Shown here one piece after another: positions 37,243-45,614 of a stretch of DNA of 64,000 bases. The stretch spans positions 414,039 through 478,038 of the forward strand of contig JAPYUX010000001.1 of assembly GCA_029940375.1 (NCBI GenBank), in the 5' to 3' direction. The position numbers and the translations under genes were made by a program. Numbering within the stretch: the first letter of the stretch is position 1; each line of letters starts with the position of its first letter. The notes beneath the pieces are model-generated. The model made no database searches and was not told where the DNA came from. It was given only the letters and a program-made list of their open reading frames with translations. This DNA is from Dehalococcoidia bacterium. GTDB lineage: Bacteria > Chloroflexota > Dehalococcoidia > Lucifugimonadales > Lucifugimonadaceae.

Positions 37243-38547
37243 TTGATACCAAGATATAGTAGAAAAAAAATATCCCAAATTTGGTCCGAAGAGAAAACCT
37301 TCGATTATTGGTTAAAAGTAGAATTAGCAACATGTGAAGCTTGGAACGAATTGGGAGTAATCCCTAAAGATGATTTAGATAAAATCAAAAAAATAAAATT
37401 CAATCAAAAAATATACAATAAATATTTTGATGAGACCAAACACGACATCGTCTCATTTTTAAAAGCCATTTCTCAAAGTTTAGGAGATGAATCAAGATGG
37501 ATTCATCACGGGTTAACATCAAATGACGTGAAAGATACTGGACTTAGTCTTCAATTAAGAGATTCAATTGATCATATAGATTTACAAATATCAAACCTAA
37601 TGGAATCTCTAAAAATAAGAGCTATTGAAGCAATTGATACGCCCTGTATGGGAAGATCACATGGTATGCATGCTGAGCCAATGAGTTTCGGTTCAAAATT
37701 AGCTATTTTTTGGGAAGAACTAAAAAGACATAAAGACCGTTTGAAAGAAACTAAAAAAAGAGTTTCAATTTGTATGATTTCAGGACCAGTAGGTTCGTAT
37801 GCAACAGTTTCCCCTACTTTAGAAAAAATTGTATCTCAAAAACTAAAATTAGATCCAGCTAATGTAACTAATCAAATAATACAAAGAGATATACATGCAG
37901 AATACTGCCAGAATTTAGCTCTTCTAGGCAGTACTTTAGAAAAAATCTCTATTGAGATTAGACATCTCCAAAGAAGCGAAGTAAATGAAGTAAGAGAACC
38001 ATTTGGAACAAAAGGGTTTGTGACTAAAGGTTCTTCTTCAATGCCACATAAAAGAAACCCTGAACTTTCAGAAAGAATTTCTGGAATTGCAAGAATCATA
38101 AGATCAAACAGCTTAGCTGCTTTAGAAAACATTCCTCTTTGGCACGAAAGAGATATATCTCATTCTTCCGCAGAAAGAATAATTTTACCAGACTCATCAA
38201 TTGCAACAGATTATATACTTTTCCTAAGTAATGAAATAATTTCAGGGATGACAATAGATAAAGATAGCATGTTAGAAAATTTAAATAAATCACAAGGGTT
38301 AATTTTTTCACCTAGAGTCATGTTAAAACTTATTGAATCGGGAATGAATAGAAACGATGCTTATGATTTGGTTCAGAATTTATCTATGAGGACTTTCGAA
38401 TCAAAAGAAAACTTTAAACAAATATGTACTAATAATGAAATAATAAAATCAAAAATCAGGAATAAAGATCTTGATGAAATCTTTGATTATAATTATTACT
38501 TAAGATTTACTAAAGAACAATTCAATTCTATCGGATGGAAAACTTAG
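37243..38547 (+). CDS. purB: Adenylosuccinate lyase
   Basis: Fumarase-superfamily lyase of 434 residues acting on SAICAR and adenylosuccinate. Translation starts at TTG, 2 bp after the previous stop (protein IPRYSRKKIS). Motifs are HHGLTSNDVKDT, GRSHGMHAEP, the catalytic flexible loop SSSMPHKRNPELSE, and NIPLWHERDISHSSAE. One base separates it from purC. Confidence 0.96.
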   Translation: MIPRYSRKKISQIWSEEKTFDYWLKVELATCEAWNELGVIPKDDLDKIKKIKFNQKIYNKYFDETKHDIVSFLKAISQSLGDESRWIHHGLTSNDVKDTGLSLQLRDSIDHIDLQISNLMESLKIRAIEAIDTPCMGRSHGMHAEPMSFGSKLAIFWEELKRHKDRLKETKKRVSICMISGPVGSYATVSPTLEKIVSQKLKLDPANVTNQIIQRDIHAEYCQNLALLGSTLEKISIEIRHLQRSEVNEVREPFGTKGFVTKGSSSMPHKRNPELSERISGIARIIRSNSLAALENIPLWHERDISHSSAERIILPDSSIATDYILFLSNEIISGMTIDKDSMLENLNKSQGLIFSPRVMLKLIESGMNRNDAYDLVQNLSMRTFESKENFKQICTNNEIIKSKIRNKDLDEIFDYNYYLRFTKEQFNSIGWKT

Positions 38548-38548
38548 T

Positions 38549-39448
38549 ATGTATATTGATCCTGTCCTAACAACCAATTTTGACAGAAAATTACATTCAG
38601 GAAAAGTACGAGATATATATGATCTTGATGATGATAAACTTCTGATGATTTCTACAGATAGAATATCAGCTTTCGATGTAATAATGTCGGAAGCAGTTCC
38701 AGGAAAAGGTATTATCCTTAACAATCTTAGTAAATTTTGGTTTGATTTTTTTGACAAAACTGACAATCATTTTATAAGTAGTGGGATTGATTATGACTTT
38801 TCACAAAATAGTCAGTTTCAGTTTATAGATATTAAATACCTAAATAGATCTTGTATAGTGAAAAAGGCACAAAGGATAGATATGGAATGTGTTGTTAGGG
38901 GGTATATAACTGGAAGTGCTTGGGAAGAATACAAACTAACGGGAAAAATCAATTCAAGAAATATTCAGTCAAATTTAAGAGAAGGAGAAAAATTTTCTAA
39001 ACCTATTTTCACTCCTTCTACAAAAGCAATTGAAGGTCATGATCAACCATTATCTCAATCTGAAGGAGAAAATTTGATTGGTAAAGAGCTTTATACAACA
39101 CTTGAAAATATATCAATTGGTCTTTTTAGTCAAGCTTATACTCATTGTTTAACAAAAGGGATCATATTGGCTGATACAAAATTCGAATTTGGCTACATTG
39201 ATGGGAAAATCAATTTGATAGATGAAGTATTAACCCCTGATTCAAGTAGATTCTGGAAAAAAGAAAATCATACAGTTGGTAAATCTCCTGAACCTTTTGA
39301 TAAACAATTCCTAAGAAATTGGCTAAACAGTCAAGAATGGGATAAATCTCCTCCTCCTCCAAAAGTTCCAGATGAAATTCTGAAAAATACCTTAAAGAGG
39401 TACATAAATATATATGAAATACTTACTGAAGATAAAATAAAATTATAA
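38549..39448 (+). CDS. purC: SAICAR synthase
   Basis: Adds aspartate to CAIR. The 299-residue form shows HSGKVRDIYDLDDDK, STDRISAFDVIM, VRGYITGSAWEEYK, FTPSTKA, HDQPLS and the C-terminal Mg/ATP region LIDEVLTPDSSRFW. It is the last tightly packed purine gene; 67 bp of non-coding sequence follows before the DUF3105 gene. Confidence 0.97.
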   Translation: MYIDPVLTTNFDRKLHSGKVRDIYDLDDDKLLMISTDRISAFDVIMSEAVPGKGIILNNLSKFWFDFFDKTDNHFISSGIDYDFSQNSQFQFIDIKYLNRSCIVKKAQRIDMECVVRGYITGSAWEEYKLTGKINSRNIQSNLREGEKFSKPIFTPSTKAIEGHDQPLSQSEGENLIGKELYTTLENISIGLFSQAYTHCLTKGIILADTKFEFGYIDGKINLIDEVLTPDSSRFWKKENHTVGKSPEPFDKQFLRNWLNSQEWDKSPPPPKVPDEILKNTLKRYINIYEILTEDKIKL

Positions 39449-39515
39449 AATTATATTAAAAAAGACGAGGATATAAACAATAGCAACACAGAATAGACCT
39501 ACGCATAGAAAAGGG

Positions 39516-40202
39516 ATGAGTAAATCCCGCATAACTTTAGAGCGAAGAGAAAAAAATAAAGAAAAAAAGAGAAGGAAAAGATTTTTCATTTATTTTTTTG
39601 GAGGCATTTTGGCTTTAATTTTCATTATTGGCCTAACAATAACTCCTGCTCTAGGTGGGCAAAGTAATAATACAAAAATTAAAGGGAAAGGAGTAAATCT
39701 AGAGGGACCAGTAATTGCTGACTCAGAAGATCCTAGAAAGGAAGTAGGAATTGGAGAACCTCATCCAGGCTACACATTATCACCTCCTACTTCAGGACCT
39801 TTTTGGTACGACATTGACAGACCAGTACCAGGAGTGGGAGTTACTTCTCCAGCACCATGGGGAGAATATGACACACAATTACCAAATGAAATCCTTGTTG
39901 CTAATTTATTACATGGTGGTATAGGGTTACACTACGATTGTTCCAGATATGATGTAGAAGCTACTGATATTAAAACACATGATGAATCTTGTCAACAATT
40001 AATAGTGTTTTTATCTTCATTAATACCACCAAGTGCTAGTCAATATTTAATGACCCCATATAGTGCTATGGATGAATATCCAATAATGGTTACTGGCTGG
40101 AGACATCATTTAAAATTAATAGAAATAGATGAAGAAAAAATAATCGAATTCATTAGAGCTTACCAGGATAGGGCTCCCTTATCAACTTTAAGAGGAAATT
40201 AA
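39516..40202 (+). CDS. DUF3105 membrane-anchored protein
   Basis: A 228-residue protein with a very basic N-terminus (~10-24), one transmembrane helix (~25-47) and an extracytoplasmic domain. That domain contains HPGYTLSPPTSGPFW, a Pro-rich APWGEYDTQ stretch, LLHGGIGLHYDCSRYD and GWRHHLKL, which match the DUF3105 pattern. The function is unknown; the conserved His and Cys residues could bind a metal. It heads a trio with DsbB- and TlpA-like genes, which suggests a role in envelope redox or metal handling. Confidence 0.78.
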   Translation: MSKSRITLERREKNKEKKRRKRFFIYFFGGILALIFIIGLTITPALGGQSNNTKIKGKGVNLEGPVIADSEDPRKEVGIGEPHPGYTLSPPTSGPFWYDIDRPVPGVGVTSPAPWGEYDTQLPNEILVANLLHGGIGLHYDCSRYDVEATDIKTHDESCQQLIVFLSSLIPPSASQYLMTPYSAMDEYPIMVTGWRHHLKLIEIDEEKIIEFIRAYQDRAPLSTLRGN

Positions 40203-40208
40203 AATAAA

Positions 40209-40751
40209 ATGCTTGAAGTTAAAATACTAGCAATTTTAAGTCTCATATATATTTCTTTATTTACCATAATAACAATAATAAATATCTTAAATCCAGATAA
40301 CATAATTCAAAATACATTACACAATAAATTTAACTTAAATATAAAAAACACATTATTTTTTTGCTTTATATTATCTTTTCTGGGAACAATAGCTAGTCTA
40401 TATTTATCAGAGATAAGAAACTTAGAACCATGTAAATTCTGTTGGTTTGAACGAATATTTTTATTCCCTCTAGTTTTGATATTTTTTATCACTTGGTTAA
40501 AAAAAGATCGCATTGGTGTGATCATTTCTATCCCTTTTATTTTGATAGGTTCTTTAATTTCTTTGTACCACTATTTACAACAAATTTTCCCATCAAGTGA
40601 ATCTTGTGAAGTTGTTAGTTGTTCCAGCCCTTATATTTGGGAATTAGGTTTTATTTCTATACCATTAATGGCATTTTTTAACTTTTTTGGAATATCATTA
40701 ATATTGATTAATTATAAGATTGTTTCAATGAAAGAAAAACATGAAGATTAA
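40209..40751 (+). CDS. DsbB/BdbC-like disulfide bond formation protein
   Basis: A 180-residue polytopic protein with about five hydrophobic segments. The quinone-proximal CxxC is in EPCKFCWFERI. The second Cys pair is in SESCEVVSCSSPYIWELGF. Both pairs face the outside in the DsbB/BdbC family and recharge thiol oxidases using quinone. It starts 6 bp after the DUF3105 gene and overlaps the TlpA-like lipoprotein gene by 11 bp, so oxidant and partner are cotranslated. Confidence 0.85.
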   Translation: MLEVKILAILSLIYISLFTIITIINILNPDNIIQNTLHNKFNLNIKNTLFFCFILSFLGTIASLYLSEIRNLEPCKFCWFERIFLFPLVLIFFITWLKKDRIGVIISIPFILIGSLISLYHYLQQIFPSSESCEVVSCSSPYIWELGFISIPLMAFFNFFGISLILINYKIVSMKEKHED

Positions 40752-41313
40752 ATTTATTTTTGGGTTAGCATTACTATTAATAGCATGTAGTGAACCCTAT
40801 ATATTTTCTGAAGTGACAATAAAAGGCGGTAGTTTGCCTCCTTTTGATAAAAACGTAAAAGATCCAGCTATTGGTGCATTTGCTCCTGTCCCTACTGGGA
40901 TAGGCCTAGAAGGAAATTCTATCACAATTTCAACAAGAAAAAGTACTGAGCAAAAGAAAGCAACTATGATAGTATTTCTAGCTCATTGGTGTTCCCATTG
41001 CCAAAGAGAAGTTCCTATGATTCAAAAATGGATTGATGAAAACGGTTATCCAGAAGATATTAACATTTATTCTGTAGCTTCACATATTGATAAAACAATG
41101 CCTAATTACCCACCAAATGAATGGTTATCAAGAGAAGAGTGGTCAGTTCCTGTAATTTTTGATGATAAAAACAATTCTGTAGCTGAATCTTTCGGTTTAC
41201 CCGGATTCCCTTTTTGGGTTTTCATTAACGAAGATGGCACAGTAAATTTACGTCATACAGGATCAATATCTTCAGCTCATTTTGAAAAAATTATGACTGC
41301 AGGAATTCAGTAA
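40741..41313 (+). CDS. TlpA-like thioredoxin-fold lipoprotein
   Basis: A 190-residue exported thiol-disulfide protein. The N-terminus is a lipoprotein signal ending at the lipobox LLIAC (Cys ~16). The thioredoxin core has the redox motif WCSHC and the cis-Pro loop GFPFWVFI. It probably sits on the outer face of the membrane and exchanges disulfides with the overlapping DsbB-like protein. Whether it oxidises or reduces its targets cannot be told from sequence. Confidence 0.85.
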   Translation: MKIKFIFGLALLLIACSEPYIFSEVTIKGGSLPPFDKNVKDPAIGAFAPVPTGIGLEGNSITISTRKSTEQKKATMIVFLAHWCSHCQREVPMIQKWIDENGYPEDINIYSVASHIDKTMPNYPPNEWLSREEWSVPVIFDDKNNSVAESFGLPGFPFWVFINEDGTVNLRHTGSISSAHFEKIMTAGIQ

Positions 41314-41332
41314 AAAATAAAAGAATAATTAT

Positions 41333-41578
41333 ATGAATTTTATATATGAAATAAAAATAACTTATAAAGATAGCGTAAACGACCCAGAAGGATTAACTAT
41401 TACTGAATCTAGTCAAAGGATAGGATTTAAAGAAATTAAAAAAATTAGATCAGGCAAATTATTTATAATCAATGTAGAATCGCCAAATGAAAATGAAGCT
41501 AATATTAAAATAGATGAAATTTGCGATAAGCTTCTTCACAACCCAATTATAGAGAAATATAGCTTCAACAAAATATAA
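41333..41578 (+). CDS. purS: FGAM synthase subunit PurS
   Basis: An 81-residue dimeric alpha/beta protein that bridges PurL and PurQ in formylglycinamidine synthesis. The sequence DSVNDPEGLTI, FKEIKKIRSGKLF and ANIKIDEICDKLLHNPIIE matches the family throughout. Usually purS is followed by purQ and purL; here the next gene (hisB) is on the opposite strand with adjoining stop codons, so those partners must lie elsewhere. Confidence 0.9.
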   Translation: MNFIYEIKITYKDSVNDPEGLTITESSQRIGFKEIKKIRSGKLFIINVESPNENEANIKIDEICDKLLHNPIIEKYSFNKI

Positions 41579-42172
41579 TTATAGATTTCCTTTGGTAGAA
41601 GGGATAGTATCCATTCTTCGAGGATCAATATTAATAGCTTCTTTTAAGGCTCTTGCAAAAGTTTTGAATGATGATTCTAGTATATGATGGTGATTGGTTC
41701 CAGATAACATTTTTAAATGAATACCAAACCTGCCATTTGCTGATAAAGACTCATAAAAATGTCTACACATATCTACGGAAAATTCACCCTCATTATCTGT
41801 CTGTCCCATATCTATTATGGAGTAACCTCTACCTGATAAATCTATGGCAATTCTACATAGTGCCTCATCCAATAAACATGTCTTATCACCCATTCTATTT
41901 ATTCCTTCTCTATTTCCAAGAGCTTCATCTAGGCACATACCAAGCACAATAGCTGTATCTTCAATAATGTGATGAGTGCCAGTTTCTAAATCACCTTCAA
42001 TATCAGCATAAATATCCACAAGGCCGTGTCTAGCTAACTGATCAAGCATATGATTAAGCATCCCAATAGGAGATTTTATTTTAGATATTCCTTTACCATC
42101 AAGATTTATTTCTATTTTAATTTTTGTTTCGCCTGTTTTTCTTTCTTTAACAGACTTTCTTATAATTTTCAT
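41579..42172 (-). CDS. hisB: Imidazoleglycerol-phosphate dehydratase
   Basis: Mn-dependent dehydratase of histidine synthesis, 197 residues, monofunctional (no phosphatase domain). The two metal-binding repeats are visible as LNHMLDQLARHG with THHIIEDTAI, and CRHFYESL with NHHHILESSFK. It is the last gene of the hisZ-G-D-C-B operon, 22 bp after hisC. Confidence 0.96.
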   Translation of the reverse strand: MKIIRKSVKERKTGETKIKIEINLDGKGISKIKSPIGMLNHMLDQLARHGLVDIYADIEGDLETGTHHIIEDTAIVLGMCLDEALGNREGINRMGDKTCLLDEALCRIAIDLSGRGYSIIDMGQTDNEGEFSVDMCRHFYESLSANGRFGIHLKMLSGTNHHHILESSFKTFARALKEAINIDPRRMDTIPSTKGNL

Positions 42173-42194
42173 AATAATCCTCTTTTTTTTTATA

Positions 42195-43277
42195 TCACTT
42201 AATAAATTGATTCAGCACTTGTAATAAAATACGTATTTGATCAGGAGTCCCTGATGAAATTCTTAAAGCATTGCTTATCATTGGATGAGAAAATTTTCTA
42301 ACGAAAATTCCATTTTTTGCCAAAGTTTCAAAAACTATATTTGCATCTGTTTCACCAAAATCTACTAATAAAAAATTAGCATAAGAAGGGTAAACTTTTA
42401 TACATTTTTTTCCTTGTAAAAATTCAAAAATCCTATCTCTTTGCTCTAATAAAATCTGTACTTTCTCTAATAGAAAATCTTTTTTAGATATAGCTTCTAG
42501 TGCAACAGATTCTGCAGCGGAATTGATGTTATATGGTTGTTTGATTAATATTAATTTTTCTATGATCTTCGGATTAGATATAGCGTATCCTATTCTCAAA
42601 CCAGCAAGGCCAGACCATTTAGAAAAAGATCTCAAAACAATTAAATTTTCATACTTATCAATAAGATGAGAAAAACTTATATTACAAAATTCATAATATG
42701 TCTCATCAATTACGACAATCAGTTCACTTTGAAGTAATTTAACTAAATCAGACTCACTTAATATATTTCCAGTGGGATTATTAGGTGATGCCAAAAATAT
42801 CATTTTTGTTTTATTTGAAATTGAATTCAAAATTTTATCCAAATCTATCTCAAAATCATCTCTTCTAGAAACTGAACAAACTTTTGCACCTTGAATTTTT
42901 GCAGAAAATTCATACATTCCAAAAGTAGGTTGGACATCTATTAAAATATCATCTTTCTCTAAAAAAATCCTAATAAGTAAATCAATCAATTCATCGCTTC
43001 CTGATCCAGCTACAATTTCTTCATATTTTCTTCCAGTATAAGAAGCCAAGTTTGTTCTAAGAGTCTTTTGTAAAGGATCTGGATATTCATGTATATTAAT
43101 CTCTGATAATTGTTTGCCCAAACCCAATTCTTTACCAAAGGGATTTTCGTTAGCATTTAACTTTATAATTTTATCTTTTTGTATTCCAGATTCTGAAGCA
43201 AGTTTATATGAAGGATCTACACCTTCATAGGATGAAATATTTTTTATGTGTTGTCTAAAATAATTTTCTAAATTCAT
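42195..43277 (-). CDS. hisC: Histidinol-phosphate aminotransferase
   Basis: PLP class I/II aminotransferase, 360 residues. It shows NANENPFG, YPDPLQKTLR, GSGSDELIDLLIR, the PLP-binding SPNNPTGN, the Tyr/Asp pair in VIDETYYEF and the Schiff-base Lys in SFSKWSGLAGLRIGY. It lies 4 bp from hisD and precedes hisB, which fixes its role in this operon. Confidence 0.95.
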   Translation of the reverse strand: MNLENYFRQHIKNISSYEGVDPSYKLASESGIQKDKIIKLNANENPFGKELGLGKQLSEINIHEYPDPLQKTLRTNLASYTGRKYEEIVAGSGSDELIDLLIRIFLEKDDILIDVQPTFGMYEFSAKIQGAKVCSVSRRDDFEIDLDKILNSISNKTKMIFLASPNNPTGNILSESDLVKLLQSELIVVIDETYYEFCNISFSHLIDKYENLIVLRSFSKWSGLAGLRIGYAISNPKIIEKLILIKQPYNINSAAESVALEAISKKDFLLEKVQILLEQRDRIFEFLQGKKCIKVYPSYANFLLVDFGETDANIVFETLAKNGIFVRKFSHPMISNALRISSGTPDQIRILLQVLNQFIK

Positions 43278-43281
43278 GTTT

Positions 43282-44598
43282 TTATTCCGAATTGAATTTA
43301 TTTCTTCTAATATTTATAGCCGATTCATGGGCATCTAAAGTTTCTAATTTAGCCAAAATTCGTGCATTGTTAGAAATATCAAGAAATTTTTCTTTGTCTA
43401 TACTTAGGACGGGGATGGATTTCAAAAAAGTTCTAGCTGACAAAGAAGAAGAAAATTTTGATGTTCCATTTGTGGGCATTACGTGGCTTGGACCTGCAAC
43501 ATAATCAGCTAAAACCTCAGGTGAGTGTTCACCCAAAAATAGTGATCCAGAGGAAGTGATTTTTTCAGCAATAGGGATTAATGCTTCTGAAACTATTGAG
43601 GTATGTTCAGCAGCGATTTCATTTGCCAGTTCAACAATTTGGTCAACATTGTCAACAATAGAAATAAATCCTCGATTCATTGATTTTAAAATTATATTTT
43701 TTTTTGAGAGTTTACTTACGTTATTTATATATAGTTCATTGATACGATTAGCTAAGTCATAATCTAAAGTTAATAACATTGGAAGTGCCAATACATCATG
43801 TTCAGCTTGCGCCAATAAATCAGCAACAATAAAATCCAAATCACAAGAATTATCGGCAATAATAAGAGTTTCAGTAGGTCCAAATACGCCATCCAGCCCT
43901 ACTTCTCCATATACAGCTTTCTTTGCAGACATTACGAATATATTACCTGGACCACAGATCATATCTACTTTAGGAACAATGGAAGTACCTATAGCCATAC
44001 TTACAATAGCTTGAGGTCCCCCATAAGTAAAAAAAGAATCAACTCCAGATAAATATGCTGATGCCATAAGATATTTATTTGGTAAGACATCACCTTTGGT
44101 AGGTGAAGAAACTATAATTTGCTTTACACCAGCAACTTTGGCTGGAACAACTGTCATTAAAATAGTTGAAATCAAGGGAGCCACTCCTCCAGGAATATAA
44201 CAACCAACTGTTTTTATCGGCTTAATAGTTTCACCATATCCATTTGATTCGTCAAACCAACTATCATGCAACGTTTTTTTTTGAAATTCCGTTATACGAC
44301 TAATTGTTTCCCTAATGATAGATATGTCATCCTCAGAAATTTCGTTTAGGGATTTTTCAAGATCAGTTTTAGAAATCTCAACATTTAAAAATTCCTGTTC
44401 ATCAACAGAAGTACTTAATTCTTTGAGAAAAATATCTCCCCTATTTTTTGTATCTTTTATTATTTGTCTTGCATAATCATTTGGATTCATTAATGTCTTG
44501 TAGTAACCATTTCCATTTGTTAAAACAGAATTTTCTTGATCTTTTCTTAATTCTGACAAATACCTAACAGTTGCATCTATTCCCTTCAATAATTTCAT
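43282..44598 (-). CDS. hisD: Histidinol dehydrogenase
   Basis: Zn/NAD enzyme for the last two steps of histidine synthesis. I place the start at the ATG 44596-44598 (protein KLLKGIDATVRY), 4 bp after the hisG stop. An upstream in-frame Met at 44679 would force a 77-bp overlap and a non-homologous leader. The result is 438 residues. Motifs are PGGVAPLISTI, GPGNIFVMSAKK, GPTETLIIAD, LLAQAEHD, AAEHTSI and AGPSHVMPT. Confidence 0.95.
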   Translation of the reverse strand: MKLLKGIDATVRYLSELRKDQENSVLTNGNGYYKTLMNPNDYARQIIKDTKNRGDIFLKELSTSVDEQEFLNVEISKTDLEKSLNEISEDDISIIRETISRITEFQKKTLHDSWFDESNGYGETIKPIKTVGCYIPGGVAPLISTILMTVVPAKVAGVKQIIVSSPTKGDVLPNKYLMASAYLSGVDSFFTYGGPQAIVSMAIGTSIVPKVDMICGPGNIFVMSAKKAVYGEVGLDGVFGPTETLIIADNSCDLDFIVADLLAQAEHDVLALPMLLTLDYDLANRINELYINNVSKLSKKNIILKSMNRGFISIVDNVDQIVELANEIAAEHTSIVSEALIPIAEKITSSGSLFLGEHSPEVLADYVAGPSHVMPTNGTSKFSSSLSARTFLKSIPVLSIDKEKFLDISNNARILAKLETLDAHESAINIRRNKFNSE

Positions 44599-44602
44599 AG
44601 AA

Positions 44603-45613
44603 CTAATCCTCGATATCATCCAAATATTGAATAAGTTTTGAAAAACCAACAGAATCTCTAAAGAATAACATTCCAACATCAGAAGTTGTTATAGAAACTC
44701 CACCAAGTCTTCTTAATTCATCAACTGCTTCCATAACTTCTTCTTGTCGAATCGTAAGTTCAAAATTGTACCACAAACCAGGTTCAACATTTATGACTTG
44801 TGAATAATGTGGACCTTTTAATCCTTGAAGAATAGGATTAGATTTTATCATTTCTTCAACATTTTGATCTTGCTGTACGGATAAATTCACGCTTATTTTT
44901 TTAAAATCCTTGGCATTAATAAGTGCTTCAATTTGTTCAATAATATTTCTTGATCTGATAATTTTTTCTTCACTTCCAATAAAGCAGTCTATATTGGCTA
45001 TCAATGCAGCTTGAGATGAAAAAACCACGCCATCTTCTATGATCTTAAGTCTGTTTTGCCTCAATGTGTTTCCCGTAGCAGTTATATCACAAATTAAATC
45101 TGCATATCCAATAAATGGAGCTGCTTCAATACCTCCACTAGCGTCAACAATTTGAAAATAAAAAATAGAATTGTTGTTCAAAAATCTAGATAAAAGTCGA
45201 GGATATTTGGTAGCTATCCTCAAATCTTTGCCTTTATCTCTCATTTCATAAGACAAGTTGGCTAAATCATTCAAATTACTTATATCCAACCATGCATCTG
45301 GTACAGCTAAAACCAGATCAGATTTTCCAAAACCCAGATCTTCTATTAAAGTTATTGTATTTCCATTATCAACTTTAAATTCATAAAAACTATCTAATCC
45401 TACTATACCCATATCAGCTACTTTCGCATCAAGTCTAGAAGGAATATCAGATTGTCGCTGAAAAATAACATTTAAACCATCTATAGATGGTATTGTTGCT
45501 GTATAAACCCTATCATTAGATCGCGAGATTCCCAATCCACAGTCATTAAATAATTTCATACTTCCTTCATATAAGGCTCCTGAAACAGGTAAAGCTAAGT
45601 GTAATTCGTCCAA
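44603..45613 (-). CDS. hisG: ATP phosphoribosyltransferase, long form
   Basis: First enzyme of histidine synthesis, 336 residues. The catalytic core has LALPVSGALYEGS, DIPSRLDAKVADMGIVG and the phosphoribosyl loop region CDITATGNTLRQNRL. The C-terminal ~85 residues (KSNPILQGLKGPHYSQV through SVGFSKLIQYL) look like the ACT-like HisG_C regulatory domain of long-form enzymes. A hisZ-like gene is nonetheless immediately upstream (1 bp gap), an unusual combination because HisZ normally serves the short form. Confidence 0.92.
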   Translation of the reverse strand: MDELHLALPVSGALYEGSMKLFNDCGLGISRSNDRVYTATIPSIDGLNVIFQRQSDIPSRLDAKVADMGIVGLDSFYEFKVDNGNTITLIEDLGFGKSDLVLAVPDAWLDISNLNDLANLSYEMRDKGKDLRIATKYPRLLSRFLNNNSIFYFQIVDASGGIEAAPFIGYADLICDITATGNTLRQNRLKIIEDGVVFSSQAALIANIDCFIGSEEKIIRSRNIIEQIEALINAKDFKKISVNLSVQQDQNVEEMIKSNPILQGLKGPHYSQVINVEPGLWYNFELTIRQEEVMEAVDELRRLGGVSITTSDVGMLFFRDSVGFSKLIQYLDDIED

Positions 45614-45614
45614 T

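Noticed and set aside
41668..41952. 94-residue plus-strand frame inside hisB
   Set aside because: It is a shadow of hisB; composition and lack of motifs give it no support.
44599..44679. Longer HisD start overlapping hisG
   Set aside because: The extra 27 residues are hydrophobic, unlike HisD, and fall inside the hisG reading frame. The Met at 44598 matches family N-termini.
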